From Blakeslea trispora (Eukaryota > Mucoromycota > Mucoromycetes > Mucorales > Choanephoraceae), in contig JAIWNE010000039.1 in assembly GCA_025331445.1 (NCBI GenBank), positions 203,657 through 267,656 on the forward strand: a stretch of DNA of 64,000 nt, given 5' to 3'. Shown in pieces: positions 33,593-44,249 of the stretch. Numbering within the stretch: the stretch's first letter is position 1; each line of letters starts with the position of its first letter. The notes under the pieces were generated by a model. It was not told the origin of the DNA. It searched no databases and saw nothing but the letters and a program-made list of their open reading frames with translations. The translations under genes and the position numbers were made by a program.

Positions 33593-34842
33593 CCTTACAA
33601 CCATTTGAAGGTGTGAGTGTGTAGATAGGTGGATGAGTACATGATTATGTGTAATTGGATGTATGGGCGTAATTGGATGGGAAGGACAGGGTTACCAGCT
33701 TTAGTCATGCTTGACTTAATTCTTAGCAGTCGACCAAAAGTCTTTTCCTTTCCTTTTTGGGTTTAAGTTAGTCTATTGTGTTATGTTTTCAGAAATACAA
33801 AAAAAAAAATTGGTGAAAGACCATTACATTTATCAACATTACAAATGCCATGACTGGCCAGTGGGCATCATTTCATTGTTTCATTAAGAATTATGTATAC
33901 AATACCTTCAACGCTATCCAGCGTTTTTTGCAATTGATCAAACCAGGAGTAATCACAAATCGCGGGACTAGAAGTCTGCATTAGGGCATTTGACATTATT
34001 ATTATGTAATCTACTTAACTTTAAGCCTTAGAGCTGTTTAGTCAAATCTTTTGCGTGCGTAATTGGATGATAAGGATTACCCTAATGTTTTCATTGAAGC
34101 ATTACAACATGTAATATTCGCTCGAAGATTTTTTCCGTATTCTTTGGTTTTTATTATGCTCATTAAAAAAACCAACAGCCCATAAAAGTGATTTCAATGC
34201 TGACAAAGCATCTTCATTGGCGGCAACTCCTTTTTTTTTTTGACTTAATGTATGGATAACATATTAGATAAGATTACTTGGACTTGAGACTAAAAGGCAA
34301 TGTTGTCCACTTTATACACATCGGGATTCTCCTTCAGCTTTTCTTTTGATAAAAAAAAACAAATGAGGAGCTACATTTGTTAGGACATTTTATTAGACAA
34401 ACTGTTGTACTTGACAAAATCAGTTAAGGATGCTGGTATAAGTAAGAAATTACTATGGGTGTGACGCTCTGGCGTGCCGTTTTCCACACTTAACTTTAAA
34501 AAGATTATCATCCCCCCCCATAAAGATTTTGTTTCAAGTTGTAGGTCCTGAGATTCTTCGCTTGTATGTCCTGAATCAGAGCTTCTAATTAGTAATAGTT
34601 TTTTCCTTTGTTTCTATTGATGCAATTCCTACACTTCAATGCTATTCAGATATTCATAAGAGTGAGTAGATTCGAGTTACTTTTAGTCGTTTGCTTATGA
34701 TTCAAAGAACATGTTTGTGACAATTGTATGTTTCGAATGAGTATAATAAATAAAAAGAACGTAGGAAAATCTAGTAACTAAGAATTATAGCTAATGATTG
34801 TCAATTAGCGATCAATAGCTTTCCTCACTTGAACGAATCACC
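33593..34842. other. Gene-poor region with short motif repeats
   Basis: 1.25 kb without a supportable gene. The motif GYGTAATTGGATG occurs at about 33651, 33667 and 34058. At about 34456-34490 a sequence on the minus strand resembles repeat E (GAAAACGGCA core), suggesting an old transposon end. Confidence 0.4.
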
Positions 34843-35110
34843 CATTTGAATGACAAATGAAGATTTTAACAGGCTCTTGATGTATTGCTTCTGTCTAAGT
34901 TTGTCATAGCCATGGCATGGACTGCATTGACTATGGGGCTCAATAGGCTCAATTGATCTTCTCGTACTCAGCGTAACCTTATGATTACTGTTAGGTATTG
35001 AAGTAACCAAAGGCGCGTTACCTATTGTACACAACTAATCATTGTATCTAGGCAAAACCAGAAGAAACTCACAAGTATTCTTGGCACTATACACTACGAT
35101 TTAGTACACT
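34843..35110. repeat. Dispersed repeat D, copy 1
   Basis: About 270 bp recognisably similar (roughly 70 percent by eye) to 56791-57059. Shared blocks include GCATGGACTGCATTGA, AATAGGCTCAAT and CACTATACACTACGATT. The minus strand keeps a short translatable piece with TRRSIEPI in both copies, so it may derive from a transposon coding sequence. The family is not identified. Confidence 0.7.
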
Positions 35111-35779
35111 AGAAGTACAGACAGCATTATTTTGGACTACAATTTTATTGGAAAGCATGGACACCTAGCTCGATTGTTTGAGTACGAAGATGTTTATATA
35201 TGCCAAAAGCTACAACTTATCAGTATTCCTGTCTGTATGCTCGAATTAGAATTATTTAGTTTATCTTCGAAGTTTATGTTCGTATAGAAATATCACACGA
35301 TCAACCTAGACAACAGAATCACCCTAGCCAACATGAACAAGGAGCAATAGTTTCTGCTTGCAGACATTAACAGTTCTATTAACCCTCCTTATTCTCCAAC
35401 TCATAATATTCGGCCAGTTCAGGTGTACTTGCCACCTTCTAATGCTAGCAAGAAAACTCGTTCTGTGTTTGAGGAAGACCTATGTATTTCCCTTATCCAT
35501 TTGATATCCTGTTATAAATACTGCTTACAAGAAAAAAAGCAAAATTACTCAAAGTATGACTATCACTATAATCAAAAAGACAAGAGACAATATTACCACA
35601 AATATGCCAATTGTGGTACCACTGTTCCTACAACCAAATTCTATCACAGTGTGGCTGGTAGATTTTGTTTGTTATATAAAATAAATGACGCTACCAGATA
35701 ATGATTGTCATTTACATAAAACCGAATGTTTATTAAAGTAAGCAACTAATTGGGTTTCTTTCTTTTTATGACAATCGAT
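35111..35779. other. Unassigned sequence between repeat D and transposase relic
   Basis: Contains one plus-strand frame at 35423-35701 (92 residues, Lys/Tyr-rich) with no motif I recognise. It sits between two mobile-element remnants and is probably decayed element sequence. Not supported as a gene. Confidence 0.4.
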
Positions 35780-36640
35780 GATTTGAGTGTCTACAAGTAT
35801 TTGGAAATTATTGAAGCATACATTGTTACATGCATCCACAATTCTTTTAGACGGATTTTCCTCATTCATCAATCTGTGGCGCTTTTGTTTTTTTTTTCCT
35901 TTTGCAAGACCTCAAGGCTATTCAATTAGGTTCAACTCTGGCGAATTAAGAGTAAAGTACATTACTAGCCTTCATTCTCAATTTTTCTGATCAATGGATG
36001 AGACTTACAAAATAATTACCCATAAGTCTTTCGTCCTTGTTCATGATATCAAGAAGCTCGTTCATAAATTTTACAAAACGAGCAGTAGTTGTACCTTATG
36101 CTACTTGTTGTTCTCGATGACTCTACTCTTCTCAACGTCAACCTACTCTATAGTAGGCTCCGCAATAATAATGTCGCTCAATCTATGATCTTTGTCTCTT
36201 GCAAACTTTTTTCTTTCAGCTTTGATTATCTTTCTTGTTAGAGTTTTTGGGCCCTCTTTCTTTTTAGGCGATAGTTTTTTTTATAGCAACATGTACAACA
36301 CTAAAGCAGTATATAGCACCAATAATGGTATGGGATGAATAACAATTTTTTGCAGCTTTGATCCAGTACAATTGCTTCTTATGTTATTGTAGTCTTTGTA
36401 GACATTATTGTCTATTGGCTTGGGTAACTTCTACAGCCCTTTTTTGTCATATCTTTTGCTGTAGTTTCTTTCTCTACTGGTTTGAGATTCGAGTGGAACT
36501 TCTGGCTCTTTATGGCTTTGATTAATACGTTTAGAGTACCTGTTTCAGTCAACGCACCTTCCATCAGATCGAGAGCTTTCTCTTTATCTCTCCTTGTTGT
36601 AGGCCAATTTGACTTGACCCAAAAAGACAATCATTTGCCA
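35780..36640 (-). pseudogene. Tc1-like DDE_3 transposase relic
   Basis: Read on the minus strand, pieces of a Tc1-type transposase appear in the right order: HTIIGAIYCFSVVHVAI around 36340-36280, FVKFMNELLDIMNKDERL around 36080-36010, KSHPLIRKIENEG just after, NSPELNLIE around 35952-35917, and a C-terminal piece near 35880-35780. The segment that should carry the second catalytic Asp is deleted, and stops and frameshifts interrupt the rest, so it is inactive. The minus frame 36412-36630 is part of the same relic. It differs clearly from the relic at 21.4 kb. Confidence 0.75.
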
Positions 36641-37154
36641 ATCATTTTCTGGATAGCGCATTTTGTTTTAGATGACCGACATTTATTCCTCCGAAATCGC
36701 TCTCTACCAACCGCACTGTATGAAAAAGGTACAAAAAAATAATGCAATTTGAGTTGTAAAAAAAATACGTAGTTTGACTTTTTTTTTTTTTATTAACGCA
36801 GTTTAGGAATCATAAGTGCGCAATTTGACCAATCAAAAAACGCGCAATAAGGTCTTCTTGGACGCAACTTGAAGCCGTAAGCACTATAAGCGATTTTTCC
36901 ACTCAGAATCGGTCAATAGGTTTTTAAAAGTGGTTTTAATTTGCTGTACTATCTTTAATCGGTCAATAGGATTTAAGTAGCGAATTCATGTTGAGTCATT
37001 GTTTGAGGGCAACGATTGGTTAGTCTGCAGGAGTGACAAGCAGTCTAAACTTGCCATTTAAATACGATGTCGCTTTAATCTAGTTTTATTAGATAACTAT
37101 CTTTTTCTTTCTTTTTTTTTTATCTAACCATAACATACTTTTTTTTTATCAAAG
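36641..37154. other. Upstream region of the tryptophan synthase gene
   Basis: 514 bases with no gene. They contain a 13-bp direct repeat, ATCGGTCAATAGG, at 36908-36920 and 36958-36970 (50 bp apart), a TGAGTCA site at 36992-36998 and a pyrimidine-rich leader just before the ATG. Confidence 0.6.
36992..36998. promoter_or_regulatory. Candidate Gcn4/CPC1 (general amino-acid control) site
   Basis: TGAGTCA is an exact match to the TGASTCA consensus bound by Gcn4/CPC1 bZIP activators. It lies about 157 bp upstream of the tryptophan synthase ATG, a fitting place because that pathway is a classical target. A 7-bp match alone could be chance. Confidence 0.45.
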
Positions 37155-39467
37155 ATGGCTACTGGTCTTCGTAACGCTTTCAAAACTGCTAAAGAACAAA
37201 GTAAATAGGATAATCAAAGTTCGAATAGTTTACTGGTTTACTTATATAAGTTCAACATAGATCGTCCTGCATTTGTCACTTTTCTTACTGCTGGTTATCC
37301 CAGTCCAGATGTCACTGTTGACAACTTAATAGCTTTGGAAAAAGGTGGTGCTGATGTGATTGAATTAGGTAAATGATTTGTGAAAGATGATGAACGAACA
37401 TCATACTAAAAGCATGATAACTAGGTATTCCATTCACTGATCCTCTTGCTGACGGTCCTACTATTCAATATGCATCCACTGTAAGTATTCGTGCTTTTCT
37501 TTATCACTATTAGAGATAGTGAAGGAGCTGAGTGAAAAGAAGCGATTGAGGTCTAAACCTATTATTTATAGGCTGCCCTTAAGCATGGTGTTGATATTTC
37601 CATGTGTCTTCAAATGGTCCGCGACGCACGTTCTCGTGGCCTTAAAGTGCCTGTTGTATTTATGGGCTATTATAACCCTATTCTTGCGTATGGAGAAGAA
37701 CAAATGGTCAAGGATTGTAGAGATGCTGGCGTCAATGGTTATATCTTGGTCGATTTGCCTCCTGAAGAATCACACGAATTCCGATCTATTTGTTACAAGT
37801 ATGGCTTGTCATATATTCCATTGATTGCCCCCTCTACTACTGAAGCTCGTATCCAGTTACTTTCAAAGATTGCCGATTCATTCATCTATGTAGTTTCTCG
37901 TATGGGTGTCACTGGCGCCAAAGATTCAGTAAGCTCCGAATTGCCATCTATCATCGAACGCATCAAAAAGTACACACAAGCACCTCTGGCTGTAGGCTTT
38001 GGTGTTTCTACTCGCGAACATTTTGTTGAAGTAGGTGCTCACTCTGAAGGTGTCGTAATTGGATCCCGAATTATTACAATCATCAAGGATGCTTTGGAAG
38101 AAAACAAGAGTGTTCCTCAAATTGTTCAACAATATGCTTCTGAAATCACTGGCCGCAAGGAAGTTGAAATTCCTGCTGCTGCTGATGCTGAACTTGCCGA
38201 TCTAGAAGTAAATGATGCTGCTGGTCGTGGCCCTTTTACAGGTAACGACATCAAGAACTTCTATCAACTCGAACCTCGTTTTGGTGAATTTGGTGGAGCC
38301 TACGTGCCTGAAGCACTTGTTGACTGTCTTACACAACTCGAAACATGCTTTAGTGATGCAATGAAAGATCCTGCATTTAGAGATGAATTCGAATCATACT
38401 ATGACTACATCTCTCGTCCTTCCCAATTACAACTTGCAAGCCGTTTGACTGAAGATGCTGGTGGTGCTAAGATCTGGTTAAAACGTGAAGATTTGAATCA
38501 CACAGGTTCTCACAAGATTAATAACGCCGTTGGCCAGATTTTGCTTGCCAAGCGTTTAGGTAAGAAACGTATTATTGCTGAAACTGGTGCTGGTCAACAT
38601 GGTGTAGCTACTGCTACTGTATGTGCCAAGTTCGGAATGGAATGTGTTGTTTATATGGGCGAAGAGGATTGTCGTCGCCAAGCCTTGAACGTCTTCCGTA
38701 TGAGAATGCTAGGCGCTACTGTTGTCCCTGTCACAAACGGTGCTAGAACATTGAAAGATGCTATCAATGAAGCCATGCGTGACTGGGTTGCTAATGTCTC
38801 TACAACACATTATCTTGTTGGCTCTGCTATCGGTCCCCATCCATTCCCCATGATTGTTCGTGAATTCCAATCTGTCATTGGTAAGGAAACCAAGCGCCAG
38901 ATGCTTGAAAAGGCTGGTAAATTGCCTGACGCTGTCGTTGCTTGTGTTGGTGGTGGTTCCAACTCTATCGGTATGTTCCATCCTTTCGTCGAAGACAAGA
39001 CTGTTCGTATTGTAGGCGTTGAAGCAGGTGGTGATGGTGTTGACACTTTAAAGCATTCTGCTACTCTTACTAAAGGCACACCAGGTGTTCTTCATGGTAC
39101 TCGTACTTATCTTCTACAAGATTTGAAGGGTCAGATTATTGAAACCCATTCGGTCAGTGCTGGTCTTGATTATCCTGGTGTTGGCCCTGAACATGCTTAT
39201 TTGAAGGATTCTGGCAGAGCCCAATACTGTGTTGCTGATGATACTCAATGTCTGCTCGGTTTTAGAAAGTTGACTCAATTAGAGGGTATTATTCCCGCTT
39301 TAGAATCATCTCATGCCATCTTTGCTGCCCATCAATTGGCTTCTCAGCTTCCTAAAGACCAAGACATTGTTGTTTGTCTTTCCGGTAGAGGTGACAAGGA
39401 TATGCATACTGTTGCTGAAGTCTTGCCCAGATTAGGCCCTAAGATTGATTGGGATTTGACCTTCTAA
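37155..39467 (+). CDS. TRP5: Tryptophan synthase, fused alpha-beta
   Basis: Catalyses the last two steps of tryptophan synthesis. The alpha domain cleaves indole-3-glycerol phosphate and the PLP-dependent beta domain condenses indole with serine. Exons are 37155-37200, 37261-37368, 37425-37480 and 37572-39467, encoding 701 residues, the fungal alpha-linker-beta order. Alpha catalytic residues are visible as Glu50 (VIELGIPF) and Asp61 (DPLADGP), matching Glu49 and Asp60 of the bacterial enzyme. In the beta domain GRGPFTG leads in, [11 protein letters not shown] follows, the Schiff-base lysine is Lys385 in HTGSHKINN, and phosphate-binding [10 protein letters not shown] and the SGRGDKD end are present. 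The Gcn4-like site upstream fits amino-acid control. Confidence 0.97.
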
Positions 39468-39609
39468 TTTATTTATTCTGTATAATACATCATTTTCTCT
39501 TCTTTTTTATATAACCCCCTCCTTTCCAATCTTATTTGGTAGTTGATTCAATAAAGTTCAAAGCATTTGTATTCATGTAAATATGCGCTTCAAGTTTTAT
39601 TTTCTAGTG

Positions 39610-41147
39610 TTAATTGCGATTGGAATCTTTGCAATTTTGTTCAACACCAAAATAACTACATAAAAAGAGATTAAAACCAATTCTATTGTCTGTCAACTAT
39701 AAGCTCTTACGTATTATGTTCAAGTGATGTCGCAGTCTTTATCGAACTTGAGCAATCCCTCGTTTCATATGGTCCTTGACAAAACACTGTTGCAAAAACA
39801 ATTACAGTTAATCCATGTATAGTGTATTCATGGTTACGTACTTAGTTGTATATTTCCTGGCTCATTTGACTTTAGCCAATACTCTTCACCCTCGTGCTAC
39901 AGACAAATCAATTGTTTGTAACATGTGCAACAAAATGTTTAAACACTTACGACAAATCCATCTTGTATCTCTGGACGGTGAGGAATATCTAGAACAATGG
40001 TTTTGTGAATATACTTTGATTACCAATCTCTCGTACTTACCATCCGACAGATTGACATATCGCTTGATACGCATTCTACTTCTTGCAACAAATTCTGCAT
40101 AGCCAAAATCGCCTGTTCGAGGTTTACCTAAAATCAAATTGTTTTTCAGAGATATGGAAAGATCTTCTTTTCTTTCTTACTGCTTTACCAAGAAGAAAAG
40201 CTTCTATGTTGGTTTCGTTTATTTGTGGTACGCTTTGGAAAAGATCAACTGCAACCAATGAGCCTACACCAGCACCAAATGAATGGCTGACAAAAAAAAG
40301 GAAACCCAATTTAGTTCTTGATTTTACTCGCTTACTATCGCGATGCTTACCCTACAACTTGGACATTAAGCTCAGGATGTAGCTTCAATTGATCCTTGAC
40401 GGCATTTTGGATAATATCTCTGATATCAATCATTGAAGCAAGAAGCCCTTTATGATTACATGTTACTTGGGTTATTACCCATCAAGCTTTTCCTTTGCTA
40501 TAAACTGACCAGTCTGTACATGTGCCCCTGAAATGAGTGGATGAGGAGCAAGTGCTGTTTGAGAAAGCTAAAATTCATGAACATTTTTGTATAAAGCGTC
40601 ACCATTGATATCACCTACCATAATCTTATTCTGAGCAGAGGTTTCATCTCTCAATATAATGTAAAGTTTCTTTTCCCTATATGTCGCATTGCTCAATATT
40701 CATTTGCATTATACGAGTTTAAGCTTACTTCATTGACAGCAAAATGATACCAGTCGTATCCAAGGGAAAAGTAGAAAAAGAGCGAACCACAATAGCATCC
40801 GGCAAAAGCTTTATACATGCATCACAATCCCAATGATCAGAGAGGGGTCTACAGGCAACTGTTCTTGCCAGTTCCGCATAGAACTCGGCACTTTTGTATT
40901 CATTTGACTGACCATTGAAGGTGCTGATACTTTGAGCGGCGGGCAAGATTGGACTCTCATCTAACACTCTGGCAACGGAAGATAGACTTTCTATTGCGTT
41001 AGGAAATGATGAATCAGGTTCCTGTACTGCATCATTAAAGTACAAAACAGGCCAAAGAGCATTCGGGCCTGGCCTTGTTGAACGCATACTGAATGCAATA
41101 TGAGGTCCTGCTAAAAGAAGAAGAAGACAAGCATATTTTATTCTCAT
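39610..41147 (-). CDS. Secreted class-3 lipase (lipase 1)
   Basis: Fungal triacylglycerol-lipase-like alpha/beta hydrolase, probably secreted (signal peptide about 1-20, MRIKYACLLLLLAGPHIAFS). Ten exons, 41147-40729, 40676-40619, 40567-40510, 40447-40351, 40286-40189, 40127-40041, 39988-39951, 39896-39842, 39786-39711 and 39655-39610, encode 343 residues with every phase consistent. The nucleophile elbow is GHSFGAG (Ser213). The likely acid is Asp272 in SDDIPH and the His is His286 in HEGEEYW. GKPRTGD and the C-terminal QGPYETRDCS segment are also typical. The motif normally RG(T/S/A)S before the oxyanion residue reads RDETS, so catalysis may be altered. Exon 3 uses a GTCAGT donor. Paralogue of the lipase at 47139-48807. 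Convergent with TRP5. Confidence 0.85.
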
Positions 41148-41596
41148 GTTTTTCTCTCTCTCTTTTTTTTTTTCTTTCAGGAAAAGAGAAAGATGAATTA
41201 AAGAAAAGCAAAAGAGCACTAGTATCCTTTGGTTATAGTTGATCAAAATTTCGGAATATTTGCGTGATCCCAGTGTAGTGTCAAAACAAACTACATTCTT
41301 CCATCAGAAGCAGCTTGTTTTCCTTCTCTCTCTTTCTGGGGGGGGGTATTTCATATGGCACTTAGAAATGGGAATCATTGCAAATATCAAGGTTTTACAT
41401 GTTACTTTTTTCTTTTTCTTTTTCTACAACTATTTCTCTTTTTCTACAGGAAAAAAAAAGAGAAAATAAAAAAAAAGGTCATAGTTATTATTGAATAAGA
41501 TATAAATTTAGATAAGTATAAATATAAACAGATGTGTATGTGCGTATAGATGTATAAAGTATATGTTTTTGTGTGCCATCAAATGAACAATAAGGA
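41148..41596. other. Spacer between lipase 1 start and cyclin stop
   Basis: 449 bases with a G-run near 41340 and T-rich tracts. A plus-strand frame at 41239-41469 is not supported. It contains the lipase 1 promoter region. Confidence 0.45.
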
Positions 41597-42492
41597 TCAC
41601 ATATGGCTTCTTGTGTCATGGATGTCTGTTGCGACTCCGTTTCCAGTTGAGTTACGTCTTAATGCAAAGCTTTGTCTACTATAATGCCAATGCCTATCAA
41701 AAGCACTTTCGGCTAATGGAGTGGTAGGTGAAGTAGGACTCTCGGGCCTAGTTGGTATCGCTTTGTATTTATCATTCGTACGCATAGTAAGTCTACTGAA
41801 AGGCCTAGCAACTTCTTCGTGAGGAGTGTTATCACTATGATGATTGTTAGCGGTAAAAGTTTCTCTAATAGCTAGTGCCGAAATATCTTGAGAATGGTTC
41901 CAAAGCTCCAATACATTATCACCATATTTCTGTAACTTGTCAATGTCGACAAATAGGTTATAGCTGTTTAAGCGCAAAAACTCCAACTCTAATGCATTCA
42001 ACTCACTGACAGGTAAACCTCCTACCTATTGTTTTTTTTTGCAAGACCTATTTAAGTCAACCTGAAAATAAGGTCATTTGATTGTATTACCTTTGCATAG
42101 CGTGTATTTGTAAAAAAGACGTCTGAATAAAGCTTGCTAGAAATCATTAATCCAGTGATGATGAGTCTGTGAATATTGTATGAGTCAATGTGGAGAGGAG
42201 TAAGATGAGGGCTTGGCTGGGTCATACGGTCAAAGTAGACTAAAAGTGCGATGAGACACTCATTAGCACATGGACAATATTTCAAAATACGAGTAAAATA
42301 GGCATGAATGGATATAGTAGGTATAGAGCGAGCATGAAAGCAGGTATAAGTGGAAGGTTTATGTAAGCCTGACTCGAATTGAAGCTGATCGTTCGTGCGT
42401 GTGATCTTCTCTAGCAAAGCAGTTAATAACTTTATCGTCTCTTTGACTGGGAATGTGGCCAGGTCAAAGTGTGGGTTTTCTGTATCATTCAT
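41597..42492 (-). CDS. Pho80-like cyclin (Pcl family)
   Basis: Two exons, 42492-42091 and 42025-41597, encode 276 residues. The cyclin box occupies about residues 15-165, with SIPTISIHAYFTRILKYCPC, ALLVYFDRM, and NIHRLIITGLMISSKLYSDVFFTNTRYAK continuing over the intron into VGGLPVSELNALELEFL and LNSYNLFVD. That order is the Pho80/Pcl signature (PF08613-type); such cyclins partner Pho85-like CDKs in phosphate, polarity or cell-cycle control. The C-terminus is Ser/Pro-rich and probably disordered. The start at 42492 is the ATG just before the conserved region, because the frame upstream is low-complexity pyrimidine leader. Which process it serves is not evident. Confidence 0.85.
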
Positions 42493-42969
42493 TAACAATG
42501 CAAGTAATAAATAGCAAAAAAAAAACAAGAAGAAAATTAACAATAATATAGAAAGGAGAGAGAGAGAAAGGAAAGAGGAGAAGAGAGAGAGAGAGAGAGG
42601 GGGGGGACTGGAAAAGAGGAGAGAGAAAAAGAGCTTAATTGTGTGTACTGGTCGTATTTTGAAATTTTGAACACGCAAAATTACCTTTTTTTTTCGTTAT
42701 CAATTTATTCACTTGAAATTGAGACAATAAAAAAGAGCAAATAGGATAACAAAAATGAGATAATGTAGGAAGAGAGAGAAATTTAGTGTAATCAAAGGGT
42801 TATAGTTATGGCAAGATCTTTGAGTTCATGCAAACACCACATTTAAAGCCACGCTATGGTATATTTGTTATTGTAGCCATTGTATGGAAATACTTATTGA
42901 AGTCTTTCTGAATGTATGTTACTTTTTTCTTTTTTTGTGGTAATAACATTGTAAGCACAGTCATGATAG
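42493..42969. other. Cyclin upstream region with long purine tract
   Basis: Includes a 57-base plus-strand purine tract (GA-rich, then G8) at 42551-42607, giving the cyclin transcript a CT-rich leader. No gene seen. Confidence 0.5.
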
Positions 42970-43197
42970 CTATTGACAAAGTTGTTTATAGCATTGCTTA
43001 CCAATACAAACTTTCGAGGCATGGAATTCATTGCTACCAGGACGATTGATGACTCGACCTGGTTTATACTTTTCAGCAAATAATGATGCATTCATTTGGT
43101 TTTCTTGTCTTTGATGTTTATGCATTGCTGAGTTAAAATCATTTAAAAAATACAAGTAGCACAAGAGAAGAAGAGAAAAAAAAAACTTTTCAATCAT
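42970..43197 (-). CDS. Possible small secreted protein (weakly supported)
   Basis: A 75-residue frame starting with a convincing signal-peptide-like stretch, MIEKFFFSLLLLCYLYFLND, followed by a polar region and three spaced cysteines near the end (VCIGKQCYKQLC). A GTAAGC donor-like sequence lies within the last 15 codons. If used, with an acceptor near 42908, the protein would instead end ...KVCIERLQ. I recognise no family. Its start lies only 11 bases from the divergent methyltransferase start, which leaves no room for separate promoters and argues for caution. Confidence 0.3.
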   Translation of the reverse strand: MIEKFFFSLLLLCYLYFLNDFNSAMHKHQRQENQMNASLFAEKYKPGRVINRPGSNEFHASKVCIGKQCYKQLCQ

Positions 43198-43208
43198 TAG
43201 ACATTATT

Positions 43209-44184
43209 ATGACTGATCAGCCCAAAACTCGAGCCGATGGAGCCAGAATCATTATAGAAGATGAGCGCCTCGAGAAAATGATTGAGAGAGCACAGCATGT
43301 TATCTCGGAAGATAAGAAGGAAGTTCCTGCTTTCTGGAAGGCCAAGTATAAGAAAGAGGCAGCAAAAAACTGGGATCTCTTTTATAAGCGTAACACCACC
43401 AAGTTCTTTAAAGGTAACAATAGATCTCCTTTCTTTTTTTTTGTCAACTTGCTCTGTACTCATAAGCGAAGCTAGATCGTCATTGGACTGATCGTGAGTT
43501 TACTGAACTTGCTGATCAAACAAAGGAACAGAGATGCCTGGAAGTAGGTTGTGGTGTAGGCAACTTTGTGTTTCCCCTCTTGGCAGATAACCCTTCTCTG
43601 TTTATCTATGCTTGCGACTTTTCAAAAAGGGCTGTGGATATGGTAAAGGCAAATGAAAGCTACGATGAATCTCGTTGCAAGGCATTTGTATGTGATTTGA
43701 CAGCAGACAAGCTTACTGACAATATCCCTGAAAATTCATTAGACTTGGTAAATTATCTGTTGATTGCAGTTTGTATATCCCACTAAACATCCCCTCCTTT
43801 TTTTTTGTTTTGATCATCCAAAAGGTATCTGCTATTTTTGTGTTTTCGGCCATCCCTCCTGAGAAGATGGATATTGCTATCAAGAACATATATAGTGTAT
43901 TAAAGCCTGGTGGATATGTCTTATTCCGTGACTATGGACTCTATGACGAAGCACAAATCAAGTTTAGTGCTGCATCTGACAAGAAAATAGATGAAAACTT
44001 TTATGTTCGACATGATGGCACTTTAAGTTATTTCTTCTCTACAGACGATCTGAAGAGTCGATTTGAACGAGAAGGCTTCATCACTGATCAGTTAGAATAC
44101 ATCTATCGTGAAACAACCAACCGTAGTATGGAGATGCGAATTGATAGAATTTTTGCTCAAGCTAAATTTCAAAAGCCAGAATAG
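43209..44184 (+). CDS. tRNA N3-methylcytidine methyltransferase-like (METTL2/6/8, Trm140 family)
   Basis: S-adenosylmethionine-dependent methyltransferase that in this family modifies C32 of tRNA anticodon loops. Three exons, 43209-43413, 43476-43747 and 43825-44184, encode 278 residues, near METTL6 size. The AdoMet motif I is LEVGCGVGNFVFPLL, followed by IYACDFSKRAVDMVK (acidic motif II), SLDLVSAIFVFSAIPPEKM and LKPGGYVLFRDYGLYD. Family hallmarks are NWDLFYKRNTTKFFKDRHW, assembled across intron 1, YVRHDGTLSYFFS and EYIYRETTNR near the end. It is convergent with the dioxygenase gene, 65 bases between stops. Confidence 0.92.
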
Positions 44185-44249
44185 ACCGAAATGCTTGTAT
44201 GCGCAAAAAGAAATAAATGTTATATTTATTGTACATGAGGGTGTATGAA

